Assembly: GCA_021811615.1 (NCBI GenBank)
Contig: JAJZNW010000077.1
Location: forward strand, 1-64,000
Length of the DNA: 64,000 bases
Origin: Bacteroidota bacterium
GTDB lineage: Bacteria; Bacteroidota; Ignavibacteria; Kryptoniales; JAKASW01
Reading direction: 5' to 3'
Part shown: positions 16,321 to 26,262 of the stretch, one piece after another
How the letters are laid out: each line of letters starts with the position of its first letter
Numbering within the stretch: position 1 is the first letter of the stretch
The notes under the pieces: generated by a model
Told to the model about the DNA's origin: nothing
Seen by the model: only the letters and a program-made list of their open reading frames with translations
The model's database searches: none
Program-made: the position numbers and the translations under genes

Positions 16321-19311
16321 TCATCTCTCATTTCTAACGTCCCGATGAAAACTTTCCGGCGGTCCGAGATAGCTCTTTCTTACTTCGCCGGCGTTAACCA
16401 CAATTTTTTCCAGCACAACGCCCGGGTCGACCATCCATATCTTCAGAATATGATACCCCGGTTTGTCGATGTCGAAAGAAGTGAAGCTCTTCCTGACATT
16501 ATCCTCGACGGTCTTGTTCCAGTCGGCACCGGAACCGGCATCATAATCTGCAGGGACAAGCGTGACGGTTTTCGGAGCGCCGTTGTCGATGGAGATTGCA
16601 TACTGAAGTCCGCGGCCCGGCATAAAATTCAGAGTCGGGCTGAAAATTCCTTCCACATCGACCTTACCCGAGTTGAACAAAAACATTCTGTACTCGAGGC
16701 ATGGAGAATCTTTTCCCGGCACCGCGGGCGGAGCGTCAACAGGCGAGATCGCCCGCATCCCCGAAAGCGTGTTTCCGTAACCCTGGATATTTATCCACCG
16801 GTTTTTGCCTGCGCCGGTGAGCCCGGAATAATGGGCCGCTTCAATCGAGACGCATCCGTCCTCTTCCACAAAACCTCTGAGCGTTTTTCGGGTTACCGCT
16901 GAAGGATTTTCCACATTCACCCTGACCGGCACCTGCTCACCGGTCCCACGGATCGTCACCGTCCCGTGCGATGAACCTTCAGGGACCTTGCCCCAGTCTA
17001 TGCCGACCATGAGACGCGTTTGTCCGTGAACTTCTCCCTTCGGATGAGAAACGGTAATCCACGGTTTGTCGGCGACGGCGGTGTACTCAAAGGGCTTTTT
17101 GCCTTTGTTAAACACATCTATATAATGACGAGTCTCATTGAACGGATCGAAACCGGGGAGAACGGGCTGTGCGGCCGGTCCCGGCCATGCCGACTCGGAT
17201 CCATCAACGGCAACCCCCATCGATGCGGCATCAGGAACGGAAATGTTCTTAAGGTCGACCGCATCGAGATTGTTCTCGCGAGGCTGGTTCCAGCCCGTGT
17301 ATCCGATGAAAGGCTGATCCATGAAGCCGTCCCACTTGGCGTGATCGAAAGTATGATTGAAATATCCCATCAGGCTTGTGTCGGCAGCGAACAGCTTGCG
17401 TGTCCTCGCGGCCATTTCGCCGGTCGTCGCGCGCCCCTGGCTGGCGTACAGCTCGTTCCGGCCAGCCGCATAGTACATGTCGTTGAGGATATACGATGCC
17501 TTTGTCGGGAAGAGGACGAGTTCATAAAACGCTTTCTTCTCGCCGACGGGAATCTCCCTGTAAATCCTCTCCGCTTCGTCCGTGATCTTTTTGAATTTCC
17601 CGACGACATTTGCCGCTTCGTTGTAATTGACGGTGCTGTAAGTAGTCGGGCTGAGAAGCTCGGGTTTGCGCCTGCTGTTGTATTTCGAATATTTCAGGAG
17701 GATATTCGCGATCTGGCCGGCGTACCTTTCACCGAACTGCTGACGCGCCCACATGCGGGCATACTCGTCGATATTGTTGTTCGTCCATCGGTTCGTGTTC
17801 CATGCGAGGTCCATGAAATATGAAATGGGGAGCTCATATCCTTTCAGGTGTCCGACGTTGACGATCCAGATTCGGTCGGCGCCGTACTCTTTCGCGAGGG
17901 ACATCTGGTCCCATATTTTGGGAAGTGCGTTGGTATTGATCCACTGGTAGTTTCTCGGCCCGCCGTGATAGTCGAAATGATAATAGATGCCGGCACCGCC
18001 GCTCCGTTTTCTTTCGGCCGCGTCGGGGAGGCGGCGGAGGTTTCCGTAATTGTCGTCGGTCCAGAGAATCGTGACGTAGTTCGGGACACGGAAACCGGCA
18101 TTGTAGTAACTCAGGACTTCTTTGTATGGACACCAGAGCTGTGGGATATTTGCAACGTCCGGGTTCATGTACTTTGCAAGTATCTTTTCCTGCACCCGGA
18201 CGATCTTGCCGAGGAGGGTCGTGTCCTGCGTGAGTGTTCCGCCGGGAATCATGGGAGAATCGTTCTCGCCCCGGAGACCGATGGTGACAATCTCGCTGTA
18301 GTTCTTGTTCCGCTCGATGCCGTGCTTCCAGAAATTTATGAGCGTATCGGGATACTTTGCGAAGTTCCACGAACCGAGTGTTCTCATGTACCGCCTGTCC
18401 CATTCCTTCTGAGCACGCATCATGGGTTCCTGATGCGACGTGCCCATGTAGATGCCGTACTTGTTCGCCATGACGGGGTTCAGCGTGTCGTCTTCGTTGA
18501 AGGCGTTGTTCCACATCGCGGGCCAGAGATAGTTGGCCTTCAAACGGAGAAGAAGATCGAAGACTCTCTCGTAGAACCTGTGTCCGTAATTCGCGACGTA
18601 TGGAGGAACCGGCGGATGAACGCTCTGCTTCGCGAATCCGTAGCGGTGGATAACCCAGTTCGTAAGGTCGGGCCACTCGTCGTTCAGAAAGATACCGCGG
18701 TACTTGACGGAAGGCGGGCCCTCTTCGAAAGTCCCGGGCTTAACGTAAAGAGCGTCGCGGTGTTTAGGCGAAACGTCAGCCCACCAGTACCATGGCGAGA
18801 CGCCGATCTTCTCAGAAACGTCATAGATGCCGTAGATAGTACCGAGTTTGTCGCTCCCGGCGATCACCAGCGCACGATCGACGCCGTGGAACGGTTTGTC
18901 GACGACTTTTATTATGAAAGACTCCCATTTACCTTCGATTTCCCTTACGTCGATTTTCTTTTCATCGACCAGCCTGGTTATGAGCGGACTTTTGCCGATC
19001 GTACCAGCGACGACAATGTCCTTAGCAGACGGAAGTTTGGCCGTCGACAGTTCGGGCTTCGATCCCGTTACTTTTGCTATGTCGGATTGCAGATCGGTAA
19101 GTGCGTGAATTACTCCCCAGTAGTCTTCGGAGCTCACGCACAGCGGCGCCGATTTGCCGGATGCGGAGAGAACAAACTCACCCGGTTCTTTTTCTGTGGT
19201 GATATATGTCTTCGCGCCGAGGGCGAACGAATCACGCGGAATGGAAAGGAAGATTGCAATGGTGACGGCGGCGCCGAACGCCGATGAGCAAAAGATTTTC
19301 AGGATTTTCAT
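16321..19311 (-). CDS. GH115 xylan alpha-glucuronidase (paralogue 1 in transcription order)
   Basis: A 996-residue exported GH115 with a clear signal peptide (MKILKIFCSSAFGAAVTIAIFLS...SFALG). It shares the long conserved blocks of its neighbour, such as GTIYGIYDVSEKIGVSPWYWW, FLNDEWPDLTNWVIHRYGF and MGTSHQEPMMRAQKEWDRRYM, and both end in almost the same peptide (RKSYLGPPESFHRDV). Size and domain layout are usual for the family: N-terminal domain, TIM barrel, helical domain and C-terminal sandwich. Two GH115 enzymes side by side suggest division of labour, for example between internal and terminal glucuronate or between methylated and unmethylated sugar; that is inference. It acts with the CE15 esterase and the acetylesterases. 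Confidence 0.93.
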   Translation of the reverse strand: MKILKIFCSSAFGAAVTIAIFLSIPRDSFALGAKTYITTEKEPGEFVLSASGKSAPLCVSSEDYWGVIHALTDLQSDIAKVTGSKPELSTAKLPSAKDIVVAGTIGKSPLITRLVDEKKIDVREIEGKWESFIIKVVDKPFHGVDRALVIAGSDKLGTIYGIYDVSEKIGVSPWYWWADVSPKHRDALYVKPGTFEEGPPSVKYRGIFLNDEWPDLTNWVIHRYGFAKQSVHPPVPPYVANYGHRFYERVFDLLLRLKANYLWPAMWNNAFNEDDTLNPVMANKYGIYMGTSHQEPMMRAQKEWDRRYMRTLGSWNFAKYPDTLINFWKHGIERNKNYSEIVTIGLRGENDSPMIPGGTLTQDTTLLGKIVRVQEKILAKYMNPDVANIPQLWCPYKEVLSYYNAGFRVPNYVTILWTDDNYGNLRRLPDAAERKRSGGAGIYYHFDYHGGPRNYQWINTNALPKIWDQMSLAKEYGADRIWIVNVGHLKGYELPISYFMDLAWNTNRWTNNNIDEYARMWARQQFGERYAGQIANILLKYSKYNSRRKPELLSPTTYSTVNYNEAANVVGKFKKITDEAERIYREIPVGEKKAFYELVLFPTKASYILNDMYYAAGRNELYASQGRATTGEMAARTRKLFAADTSLMGYFNHTFDHAKWDGFMDQPFIGYTGWNQPRENNLDAVDLKNISVPDAASMGVAVDGSESAWPGPAAQPVLPGFDPFNETRHYIDVFNKGKKPFEYTAVADKPWITVSHPKGEVHGQTRLMVGIDWGKVPEGSSHGTVTIRGTGEQVPVRVNVENPSAVTRKTLRGFVEEDGCVSIEAAHYSGLTGAGKNRWINIQGYGNTLSGMRAISPVDAPPAVPGKDSPCLEYRMFLFNSGKVDVEGIFSPTLNFMPGRGLQYAISIDNGAPKTVTLVPADYDAGSGADWNKTVEDNVRKSFTSFDIDKPGYHILKIWMVDPGVVLEKIVVNAGEVRKSYLGPPESFHRDVRNER

Positions 19312-19356
19312 TTTCGTGCTCGACTCGTTTACTTGTCTTCATTTGGGAAAGAATAT

Positions 19357-19549
19357 GTCACCCCTAAAGGGGCTCCGACGGAAGGCTTGCTGCCTCTTTC
19401 TACAAACATGTCGTCCTTATGGGACTCGATGAAGATTTTGTCAGGTACCCATAGATTCTACGTTCCATCGACCTACCGCAAGTCATTATTCCGAGAAACG
19501 TCTCGCGTCGGACAGTATTCCATCATTCCAGTATTCCATTATTCCTCAA
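19357..19549. repeat. Dispersed-repeat-like segment between GH115 and GH8
   Basis: The 261-bp gap contains a palindromic CCCCTAAAGGGG (19361-19372 region), a CTACAAACATGTCGTCC...GGGACT phrase that looks like a dispersed repeat, and a run of ATTCCA units (19513-19549) related to the repeat in the middle acetylesterase gene. A weak stem GCCTGA/TCAGGC (19552-19568) lies just after the GH8 stop but has no T-tract. Confidence 0.45.
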
Positions 19550-19572
19550 TTGCCTGAAACAGTCAGGCTGTC

Positions 19573-20844
19573 TTACCTTCCAGCTGGAGCGTAAATTCTG
19601 AAATTTCCGCTGACCTGGAGCATGCCCAGCATGTACAACATACCATCGTAATACCTGTAGTAACCCGACGGGATGGGAGCATCCCATAAAGCCTTGACAA
19701 ATTCCTTCCGGTTCTTATTGGTCGATGCAAGTGCCGCGACTGCGTTCATCGACACCAGACCGGTACTGTGATTTTTCCCAAGCTCCTTGCCGCTCAGCGT
19801 GTACTGGTTGCCGTAAGTATTTATTCCCTGGCTGCTGAAGAAATTGAGAAGCCTGTTGCACTCGGTGACCTCCCAAGGATCCGTCCCGAACCATTCGTGA
19901 TCGACGGCAGCGTTCATACCGACGCGCCACGCGTCGAAGCGAAAATCGTTGTGCCCGCCGAACCATGATTTGACGGCGGTCCCGTTGAAATTACAGTAGT
20001 CCGGGCACAAGCCGGTTTGAGGATTCGCCGCGTTCCTCAGGAGTTCGCGGCTCGAGTCGGCGGCGTCGCGCCAGAAATAATTATCCCGGTCGGCAAATCT
20101 CGCCCATAGCTCGTAGAAATGCGGAAGCTGGTACGACGGATCGGTGAATCTATCGGCACGTTTCGCTGGAACGAACACGACGAGCTTCTTCTCTTTATTG
20201 AACATGTCGGTCACCCTTCCGCGATCCGGCTGAGAATCCTTCTGAAGCATCGTATTGAGTATGTCCTGTGCCTGCTTCCCGTAATCGTAAATCCCTTTCC
20301 CGTTCCCCCATCTCGCGGAAGCGAAGAAGAGCGACATGACAAACCAAGACTCACCGTCGGAAGCCGCATTTGAATCGAGGACAGTTCCGTCGGGCTTGCA
20401 ATGCCATGCGAAGTATCCCTTATGCGGACCGCTCTTGTTCTGCATGTAAGTCTTTGCCCACTTCCATATTCTGTCGAAGACATCCTTCCTGTTCATCTGG
20501 ACGGCGATCATCATACCGTAGGACATGCCTTCGGTGCGGACATCGTGGTCGCTGACGTCTTTGATATATCCCATATCTTTCCCGACGGGATAGTAGACCC
20601 GCTGCGTGGAATCGTTTCCGAAGAAGAGCTGATGAAATGCGGCGTCCACCCTCCCCTCCACCTCGGCATCGCTTTTATGGAGGAGGCTGACAAAAAGATC
20701 GGGATACTTCCCGGTGGTAAACGATCCCCTGCCTTTGCCGCCGGACAGGACCGAAGCGCGCGCGTCTTTGCTCACGGAGAAAAGGACGCCGGCTATGATC
20801 AGAAGGCACAGGGCGAAGTGCTTTACGAGAGTTTTGTTATTCAT
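19573..20844 (-). CDS. GH8 reducing-end xylose-releasing exo-oligoxylanase (Rex type)
   Basis: Exported GH8 glycosidase, about 423 residues, likely to release xylose from the reducing end of xylo-oligosaccharides. The (alpha/alpha)6 family motifs are VRTEGMSYGMMIAVQ with the general acid Glu, FAWHCKPDGT, NAASDGESWFVMSLFFA and WFGGHNDFRFDAWRVGMN. These fit the Rex-like branch better than chitosanase or cellulase branches. I chose ATG 20844, which gives a proper signal peptide (MNNKTLVKHFALCLLIIAGVLF); an in-frame GTG/ATG extension to 20907 lacks support and would run into the upstream terminator. No Shine-Dalgarno is evident, not rare in this group. Confidence 0.9.
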   Translation of the reverse strand: MNNKTLVKHFALCLLIIAGVLFSVSKDARASVLSGGKGRGSFTTGKYPDLFVSLLHKSDAEVEGRVDAAFHQLFFGNDSTQRVYYPVGKDMGYIKDVSDHDVRTEGMSYGMMIAVQMNRKDVFDRIWKWAKTYMQNKSGPHKGYFAWHCKPDGTVLDSNAASDGESWFVMSLFFASARWGNGKGIYDYGKQAQDILNTMLQKDSQPDRGRVTDMFNKEKKLVVFVPAKRADRFTDPSYQLPHFYELWARFADRDNYFWRDAADSSRELLRNAANPQTGLCPDYCNFNGTAVKSWFGGHNDFRFDAWRVGMNAAVDHEWFGTDPWEVTECNRLLNFFSSQGINTYGNQYTLSGKELGKNHSTGLVSMNAVAALASTNKNRKEFVKALWDAPIPSGYYRYYDGMLYMLGMLQVSGNFRIYAPAGR

Positions 20845-20905
20845 GTTTTCGACGTGAAGTTTGATTGGTTTTATTTTTATCCGTGCCGAAGAAAAATCCC
20901 ACCCC

Positions 20906-20942
20906 AAAAAAGTACACCGGCTCCGGACAAAGCCGGAGCCGG
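20906..20942 (-). terminator. Terminator of the triple-repeat surface protein gene
   Basis: Perfect 10-bp stem CCGGCTCCGG (20917-20926) and CCGGAGCCGG (20933-20942) with a 6-base loop. On the minus strand five bases follow and then TTTTTT (20911-20906). It lies 24 bases after the stop at 20966, so GH8 and later genes probably depend on read-through or their own promoter. Confidence 0.65.
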
Positions 20943-20965
20943 CATACTAACCATAGGGAGGATAC

Positions 20966-23900
20966 TTACTTGATTAACATCATTTTGTCCACATGAACGT
21001 AGCTGCCCGCTACGAGTCTCACGAAGTAGACTCCGCTGGCAAATTTATCCATGCTGAAGTTCACCTTGTACATTCCTGCGGCCTGGTTGCCGTTTACAAG
21101 CGTGGCCACCTGTCTGCCGAGTACGTCGTAGACCGTGAGGGTGACATGAGAAGCTTTCGGCAACGCGTACTGGATCACCGTCGAAGGATTGAACGGGTTC
21201 GGGTAGTTCTGATCCAGAGCGAAGGCTTTGGGCACTCCCGCGCTGGACCCGCTCTCGACACCGGTGACAGTGGGCGGTGCCGCCATCGTGACTTCCACGT
21301 TGCTCACGTTCATGGCGGTGACACCCGACTCCTTAGCAAGGCCCAGGATAACGCTGTTAAACTGGGTGGTAATCGGGCTATGATCATCCACTGTAGTCTG
21401 TCCGAACGAGTAATTGCCGGGGTTCGCGCTGTCGGCAATTTCAAAGCCTACGTCCTGCGCGCCGCTGGCCGTCGGTGCAATGGATATTTCGAAGGTGTAC
21501 GTGCCGGGTCCTGCAGTCGCGCCTGCGGGTTTCAAGACGCCATCGCCAAGGACATATCCGCTGTTCGTACTGTCCCAGACACCGTTAACAACACCGCCCC
21601 ATGAGCCGGAGGTATTGCCGTACCATGTCATCGGTCCGCCCGAGCCGCTCATCGGGATGAAAAGGTAACCTGAATTTGCGGAATCGGCTCCGGACCAGAC
21701 CTGGCTTGTATCGGCGGACGTATCCACCTGCACTGTTCCAGGATCTTTGCTGTTGAACAGTCCAAGACGGAACTCTCCTGTCTTGAAACCGCCGCCGACA
21801 AATTGGACATCACCCGTTATCACCAGCGTGGAATCTTTGCCGTTGATGGGAGAAGCCGGCGCGTAAAATCCGGCGCGAACGGCGACGGGACCGGTCATGG
21901 CAGAGCCGCCGATCGTGGCGTTACCGGTAAGCGGAGTTCTAAGACCCCAACCTCCGGTACGGCTGCCATAGAATCCCCAGTCGCTCGTCAGTATGTAATA
22001 GTTTGTCCATGGTGCACGCGGAATACTGATCGGGGTCCCCATGTTGACTTCAGCATTCTGGACATCGAATTCGGTTTCAGTGCCGCCTTTTATCCAGAAT
22101 CCGATGCCATTGAATTTGTGGGTGAACGCAGGAGCATCAACAACACCGCCAATCCAATAGCTGTTATTTGTTGCGATCAGATACCATCTTACCTCATTGG
22201 TGGTGTCGTTTATTTGCTCGACCGAAATAGCCCAGTTGTATGTTCCTGTCGCCATTGATGCATTTGGAGGGGCCGGGTCCACAACCGACCCAATGACTCC
22301 GCCTCCGTTACCATAGGTACTGGGCCACTCACCATTACTGACTCCCCATACGGAACCATCGCCACCGCCGCCGTTTGGCTGGACGCTATGATCGCCGCTT
22401 CTCGGTGTGAATTCGTAACCGTAGTAACGGTTGTCAGGACCTACCCAGCTGGCTGTGTCCGTGTATTGATTCTGTAAAGTTATGCTGTCTGAATTGAAAA
22501 TGGCGAAACGGACCGGAGTATAATCAATGCCGGGGCCGCCGCCAACAAATTTAAGCTGACCGCTCACTATGATAGCCTTGCCTGTGGGTATGTCGAAGGA
22601 TTGACCAAAACCGCCGACGAGGTCGGCTCCGTTCGATCCGACAGCCATGGTGTCTGAAGTACCGGCAATACTTGCGTTACCGATGACAGTGGAAGAATCG
22701 TTCATTATCGGCCAGCCCTTTCCGAATCCATCGCCTGTTACGCCCCATTCTGAAATGTAGAATGAGGAGAACGGAGCAGTCGGAACCGTGATTGGGTTGC
22801 CCATCTGAGCCTTGACACCAGAGACTGCGAATTGACTTTCTGTACCGCCTTTCATCCAGAATCCTACATAATTGAATTTACTAGTCATCGCAGGGGCATC
22901 GACCGTACCCCCAAACCAGTAACTGTTGTCAGACTTGACTATGTACCAGCTTACCTGATTTGTTGTGTCATTTATCTGCATTACCGAAATAGCCCAGCTG
23001 TACGTTCCTGCCGACATTGACGCGCCGATAGGAGCCTGGTTGACTACCGGTCCAATGACTCCACCGCCATTACCATAGGTGCTGGCCCATTCACCGTTTT
23101 GAACTCCCCAGACCGAACCGTCACCGCCGCCGCCGTTTGGCTGGAGAGCGTGACTGGAGCCGCTTCTTGGTGTAAACTCGTACCCATAGTAACGATTGGC
23201 GGGACCTGCCCAACTTGCTGAGTCGGTGTACTGATTCTGGAGGCTCACGCTGTCTGAATACATCAAGGCAAAACGAAGCGGGGTATAGTCAGCGCCGGGG
23301 GCTCCGCCTACGAATTGAAGTTGTCCGGTGACAACCACAGCCTGGCTGGTGGTTGCCGTAAGAGTATCGAAACCGCCTACCAAATCCGCTCCATTGGATC
23401 CGACGGCCATCGTATCAGAAGTGCCGCCGATACTCGCGTTGCCGGAATCCGCAGCTGAAGCGCCATATTGCATCATTGGCCAGCCCTTTCCGAATCCGTC
23501 GGCTGTTACACCCCACTGAGTGACAGTGGCAGGATTGATAGGAGCGGAGAGGGTTATGTCGTCGACATAGAAAGTGTCGAGCGCAGTGGAATCAGCGTGT
23601 GTCGCTTTCGGGATGGCCTGAATACCGATCCTGAGAACAGCCGTATTGATGGAATCAAACTTGATTCCAACCAGGTTCCACTGATTTGCCTTTAGATCGC
23701 TGACTGGGATTAACTTACCGTTCCAGCCACTCCAATTGTTGTCCTGCCAGTACAATTGGTACTCCGACGTGTGCGTCGTATCGCTGACAGTTGGATATAC
23801 CCAGAAAGAAAGACTATCATGAAGCGCGACCATAGACGGGCTATCGAGTTGAAGATTGGGCTGCCAGCAACTGTCGCCCTTTTCCACTACAGCGCACTTG

Positions 23901-24103
23901 GTTCCGCCATGAGCGAATGAAACGGTGGTATCTGCCACATATGGGGCGGTACCGCTCTGATAGGCTCCTGCCCCGTACCAGCTTTGCAGGCCAGATTCGA
24001 AGTTCCAAGTTTGTACCGTGGAATAAGTCTGCGCCTGAGAGGTGCTCATTCCTATCACTAGAAACAAGACGGCCGCTCCAAGCGAACGTACAAACGTTTT
24101 CAT
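20966..24103 (-). CDS. T9SS-sorted surface protein with N-terminal binding domain and three repeats
   Basis: A 1045-residue exported protein. Signal peptide MKTFVRSLGAAVLFLVIGMSTSQAQ; GGAGGAACA sits right before the ATG. Residues about 27-195 resemble a galactose-binding-like carbohydrate module (WNFESGLQSWYG...FYVDDITL). Three copies of a roughly 230-residue beta module follow, each opening with a phrase like WGVTADGFGKGWPMM. The C-terminus has the type A T9SS sorting domain (QNYPNPFNPSTVIQYALP...MLIK). No catalytic domain is recognised. A xylan-binding or surface-display role is suggested by its place between the TonB receptor and the xylanolytic enzymes; this is inference. Confidence 0.82.
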   Translation of the reverse strand: MKTFVRSLGAAVLFLVIGMSTSQAQTYSTVQTWNFESGLQSWYGAGAYQSGTAPYVADTTVSFAHGGTKCAVVEKGDSCWQPNLQLDSPSMVALHDSLSFWVYPTVSDTTHTSEYQLYWQDNNWSGWNGKLIPVSDLKANQWNLVGIKFDSINTAVLRIGIQAIPKATHADSTALDTFYVDDITLSAPINPATVTQWGVTADGFGKGWPMMQYGASAADSGNASIGGTSDTMAVGSNGADLVGGFDTLTATTSQAVVVTGQLQFVGGAPGADYTPLRFALMYSDSVSLQNQYTDSASWAGPANRYYGYEFTPRSGSSHALQPNGGGGDGSVWGVQNGEWASTYGNGGGVIGPVVNQAPIGASMSAGTYSWAISVMQINDTTNQVSWYIVKSDNSYWFGGTVDAPAMTSKFNYVGFWMKGGTESQFAVSGVKAQMGNPITVPTAPFSSFYISEWGVTGDGFGKGWPIMNDSSTVIGNASIAGTSDTMAVGSNGADLVGGFGQSFDIPTGKAIIVSGQLKFVGGGPGIDYTPVRFAIFNSDSITLQNQYTDTASWVGPDNRYYGYEFTPRSGDHSVQPNGGGGDGSVWGVSNGEWPSTYGNGGGVIGSVVDPAPPNASMATGTYNWAISVEQINDTTNEVRWYLIATNNSYWIGGVVDAPAFTHKFNGIGFWIKGGTETEFDVQNAEVNMGTPISIPRAPWTNYYILTSDWGFYGSRTGGWGLRTPLTGNATIGGSAMTGPVAVRAGFYAPASPINGKDSTLVITGDVQFVGGGFKTGEFRLGLFNSKDPGTVQVDTSADTSQVWSGADSANSGYLFIPMSGSGGPMTWYGNTSGSWGGVVNGVWDSTNSGYVLGDGVLKPAGATAGPGTYTFEISIAPTASGAQDVGFEIADSANPGNYSFGQTTVDDHSPITTQFNSVILGLAKESGVTAMNVSNVEVTMAAPPTVTGVESGSSAGVPKAFALDQNYPNPFNPSTVIQYALPKASHVTLTVYDVLGRQVATLVNGNQAAGMYKVNFSMDKFASGVYFVRLVAGSYVHVDKMMLIK

Positions 24104-24341
24104 TGTTCCTCCAACATTTTTTGTGTTTACTCAAATCGAGAAGAAGTCCGCGTCTCCTCACGTCCGGTGAGGGAGCCCGACTTCACATCAAACACAATTC
24201 TGAAACGACTCATCCCAAAAGCGTGAAGAGTCGAACTCATATCAGCTCGTAGTCTTACAAGCCTTAATCTTATCACCTCCTTCTCCAATTGATAGGAAGC
24301 CGCGACACACATAAGGATGCGTGCCGCGCTCCAATTCTCAT
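24104..24341. other. Leader region of the triple-repeat protein gene
   Basis: This 238-bp minus-strand leader holds a 12-bp RNA-type stem (24301-24328, with G-U pairs and a 4-base loop) just after the upstream stop, then a perfect AAGGAGGTGAT (24272-24282) complementary to the 16S rRNA 3' end but with no good gene start behind it. The only near start is a TTG followed at once by TAA. The hairpin may be a terminator or processing signal although no T-tract follows. Confidence 0.45.
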
Positions 24342-26177
24342 CTACTTGATCAACATCAGTTTCTTTGTCATCTGGACAGTGCCAGCATCGAGCCGGTAGA
24401 AGTAGACGCCGCTTGCCAGACTGCTGCCGTTGAAAGTTGCAGTATATTCGCCGGGAGATCTCATACCGCTGAATAGCGTCGCGACTTTCTGACCGAGGAT
24501 GTTATACACATTCAACGTCACGAAGCTGTTCTTCGGTACGCTGTACTCTATTAGCGTCGTGGGGTTGAACGGGTTCGGATAATTCTGGCTCAACGTGAAT
24601 GTCCTGGGTTGATTCGCCCCTGGAGACTGAAGGACCGGGGTCGGGCCGCCAATCGCCGCCAGATCTCCCGTCATTTCTGCCTTGGTGATGTTTGCATCCT
24701 GTGTAGCTTCCACCGCCTTCCACTGCGAGTAGTAGTCGGTCCCGCCGTTGCTGCCGTTCCACCAGTGGTAAAGGTCTCCCAGCGGAAATCCGTTGATGCC
24801 GGCCGTCATGAGAGTATCGTTTGTATAGGCGAGATTACCGGGTAACGGCCAAACCTGGTTGAGATCACTGTCCGGCTCGAAGGCCCAGTTGACATCGTTA
24901 TCCGCTGTCCAGTGCTCATACAAAAAGCCCTCGATTGAATCGATGTTCGACAATTGGGCGACGAATTCCGGATTCACGCCGTTATAGCGATTGACTTTAT
25001 ACCAGTTCATATAAGGGAAGGCTTTGGCGCCTGACGAGTCTTTCATCGTGAAGAACTTCTCCGTGGCAACATTGAGCATGCTGTCGGGCATAGGTATCGA
25101 CGAGTCCGCTCTGGTCTGTATCAGGCTCTTGGTATACGGACCGTTCGCCATATAGTTCAGGAGCCACGGCTCGTAGGAATAGCTGTTGTTCGCAAACAGA
25201 ATATGCCGTTGTTGATCGGTGAACGGCACCGAGAAACCGAATGTCGACACACTGTCGATCGGGAACACGCCGCTTCCGCCGCCGCCGCCGGAGTTGATGG
25301 AGGCCTGGGTCTCACCATACATCCAGGGGTTGTCGACTATGCAATTAGTGAAGACAAGGTTCTTCCACCAGCCCGATTCGAGGACAAACTCTATGACGTT
25401 TTCGAAAGTGCAGTGATTGAACCATACGTTGGAGCTGTATTCGCTTCCTTCCTGCATCAACACGTATCCCAAATTCGCGAAGGTGCAGTTGGTGAACGAA
25501 ACGCTGTCCGTGTGCCAGCCTACTGAGTTATACGGGAACGAGACCGCCCTTCCGTAGTAAAGGAAGTGCGTATCCACGTCGTTTCTGAAAAAGCAGTTGG
25601 TAAATGTTCCCTTGAAGTCCTTGCACGATACGTTCACATCTCCACCGCCGGCGGCTATCGGACAGTAATCGAAGATCACGTCGTCGAAAGTACCGCGTTC
25701 CCCCGCGCCGGAAAGGTCTGCGAGGGAATCATCCTCCATCTGCAATGAAGATCCCACCTGCGCTCCGCTCTTGTTGGCATACATCAACCACACGTTCTTC
25801 AGATAAATGTTGCCGAAACAATCGAAGTTATAGGTCTCGGCGGGGTTTCCCGTGGCGGTCCATATTATCTGCGGGAGAGCTGTCGCCTGGGTATTTCCAG
25901 GAGTCGGCCCGACGATGTTCAGAGTCTCACCTAGCGGAACCGTGATAGTCCCCGTCAGAACGTACTGGTCGTTCGCAGTCAGTTTAAATACCGTGCTGGA
26001 CAACTTGTCCGTGTTGTTCAACGAATCTGCGCTTTCCACGGCGCTGACGGAATCGTTGAGGGTACCCTCAACGCCCGTAGCGTAGACGCCAGGGACGGAC
26101 ACAGTATCCATCTGGGCGCGCGCCGTAATCGGCACCATTGCTGCTGCAAAAAGCAACAGGTAAATAACCCTTTTCAT
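24342..26177 (-). CDS. T9SS-sorted parallel beta-helix surface protein
   Basis: Exported protein of about 611 residues. I chose ATG 26177 because it starts a signal peptide (MKRVIYLLLFAAAMVPITARAQ) and has GAGGAG 8 bases upstream; the open frame extends to 26315 but that would overlap the TonB receptor gene. The middle contains right-handed beta-helix rungs with repeated phrases such as FTNCFFRND, FTNCTFANL, FNHCTFENV and FTNCIVDNP. The C-terminus is a type A T9SS sorting domain (QNYPNPFNPTTLIEYSVP, ending MLIK). Beta-helix proteins include polysaccharide lyases and esterases, but no catalytic signature is visible, so a binding or unknown enzymatic role on xylan remains open. Confidence 0.82.
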   Translation of the reverse strand: MKRVIYLLLFAAAMVPITARAQMDTVSVPGVYATGVEGTLNDSVSAVESADSLNNTDKLSSTVFKLTANDQYVLTGTITVPLGETLNIVGPTPGNTQATALPQIIWTATGNPAETYNFDCFGNIYLKNVWLMYANKSGAQVGSSLQMEDDSLADLSGAGERGTFDDVIFDYCPIAAGGGDVNVSCKDFKGTFTNCFFRNDVDTHFLYYGRAVSFPYNSVGWHTDSVSFTNCTFANLGYVLMQEGSEYSSNVWFNHCTFENVIEFVLESGWWKNLVFTNCIVDNPWMYGETQASINSGGGGGSGVFPIDSVSTFGFSVPFTDQQRHILFANNSYSYEPWLLNYMANGPYTKSLIQTRADSSIPMPDSMLNVATEKFFTMKDSSGAKAFPYMNWYKVNRYNGVNPEFVAQLSNIDSIEGFLYEHWTADNDVNWAFEPDSDLNQVWPLPGNLAYTNDTLMTAGINGFPLGDLYHWWNGSNGGTDYYSQWKAVEATQDANITKAEMTGDLAAIGGPTPVLQSPGANQPRTFTLSQNYPNPFNPTTLIEYSVPKNSFVTLNVYNILGQKVATLFSGMRSPGEYTATFNGSSLASGVYFYRLDAGTVQMTKKLMLIK

Positions 26178-26262
26178 TTGTGATTCTCCTCTTGGTTTAA
26201 TTCCCGAAGGTGCTGCTTCGGAAAAGTTGTGACGATTTTTGAAAAACATGTGCTCTACCCTC

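Noticed and set aside
24127-24312. Minus-strand 61-codon frame upstream of the triple-repeat protein
   Set aside because: No ribosome-binding site before its ATG, which lies inside the hairpin arm, and no family features.
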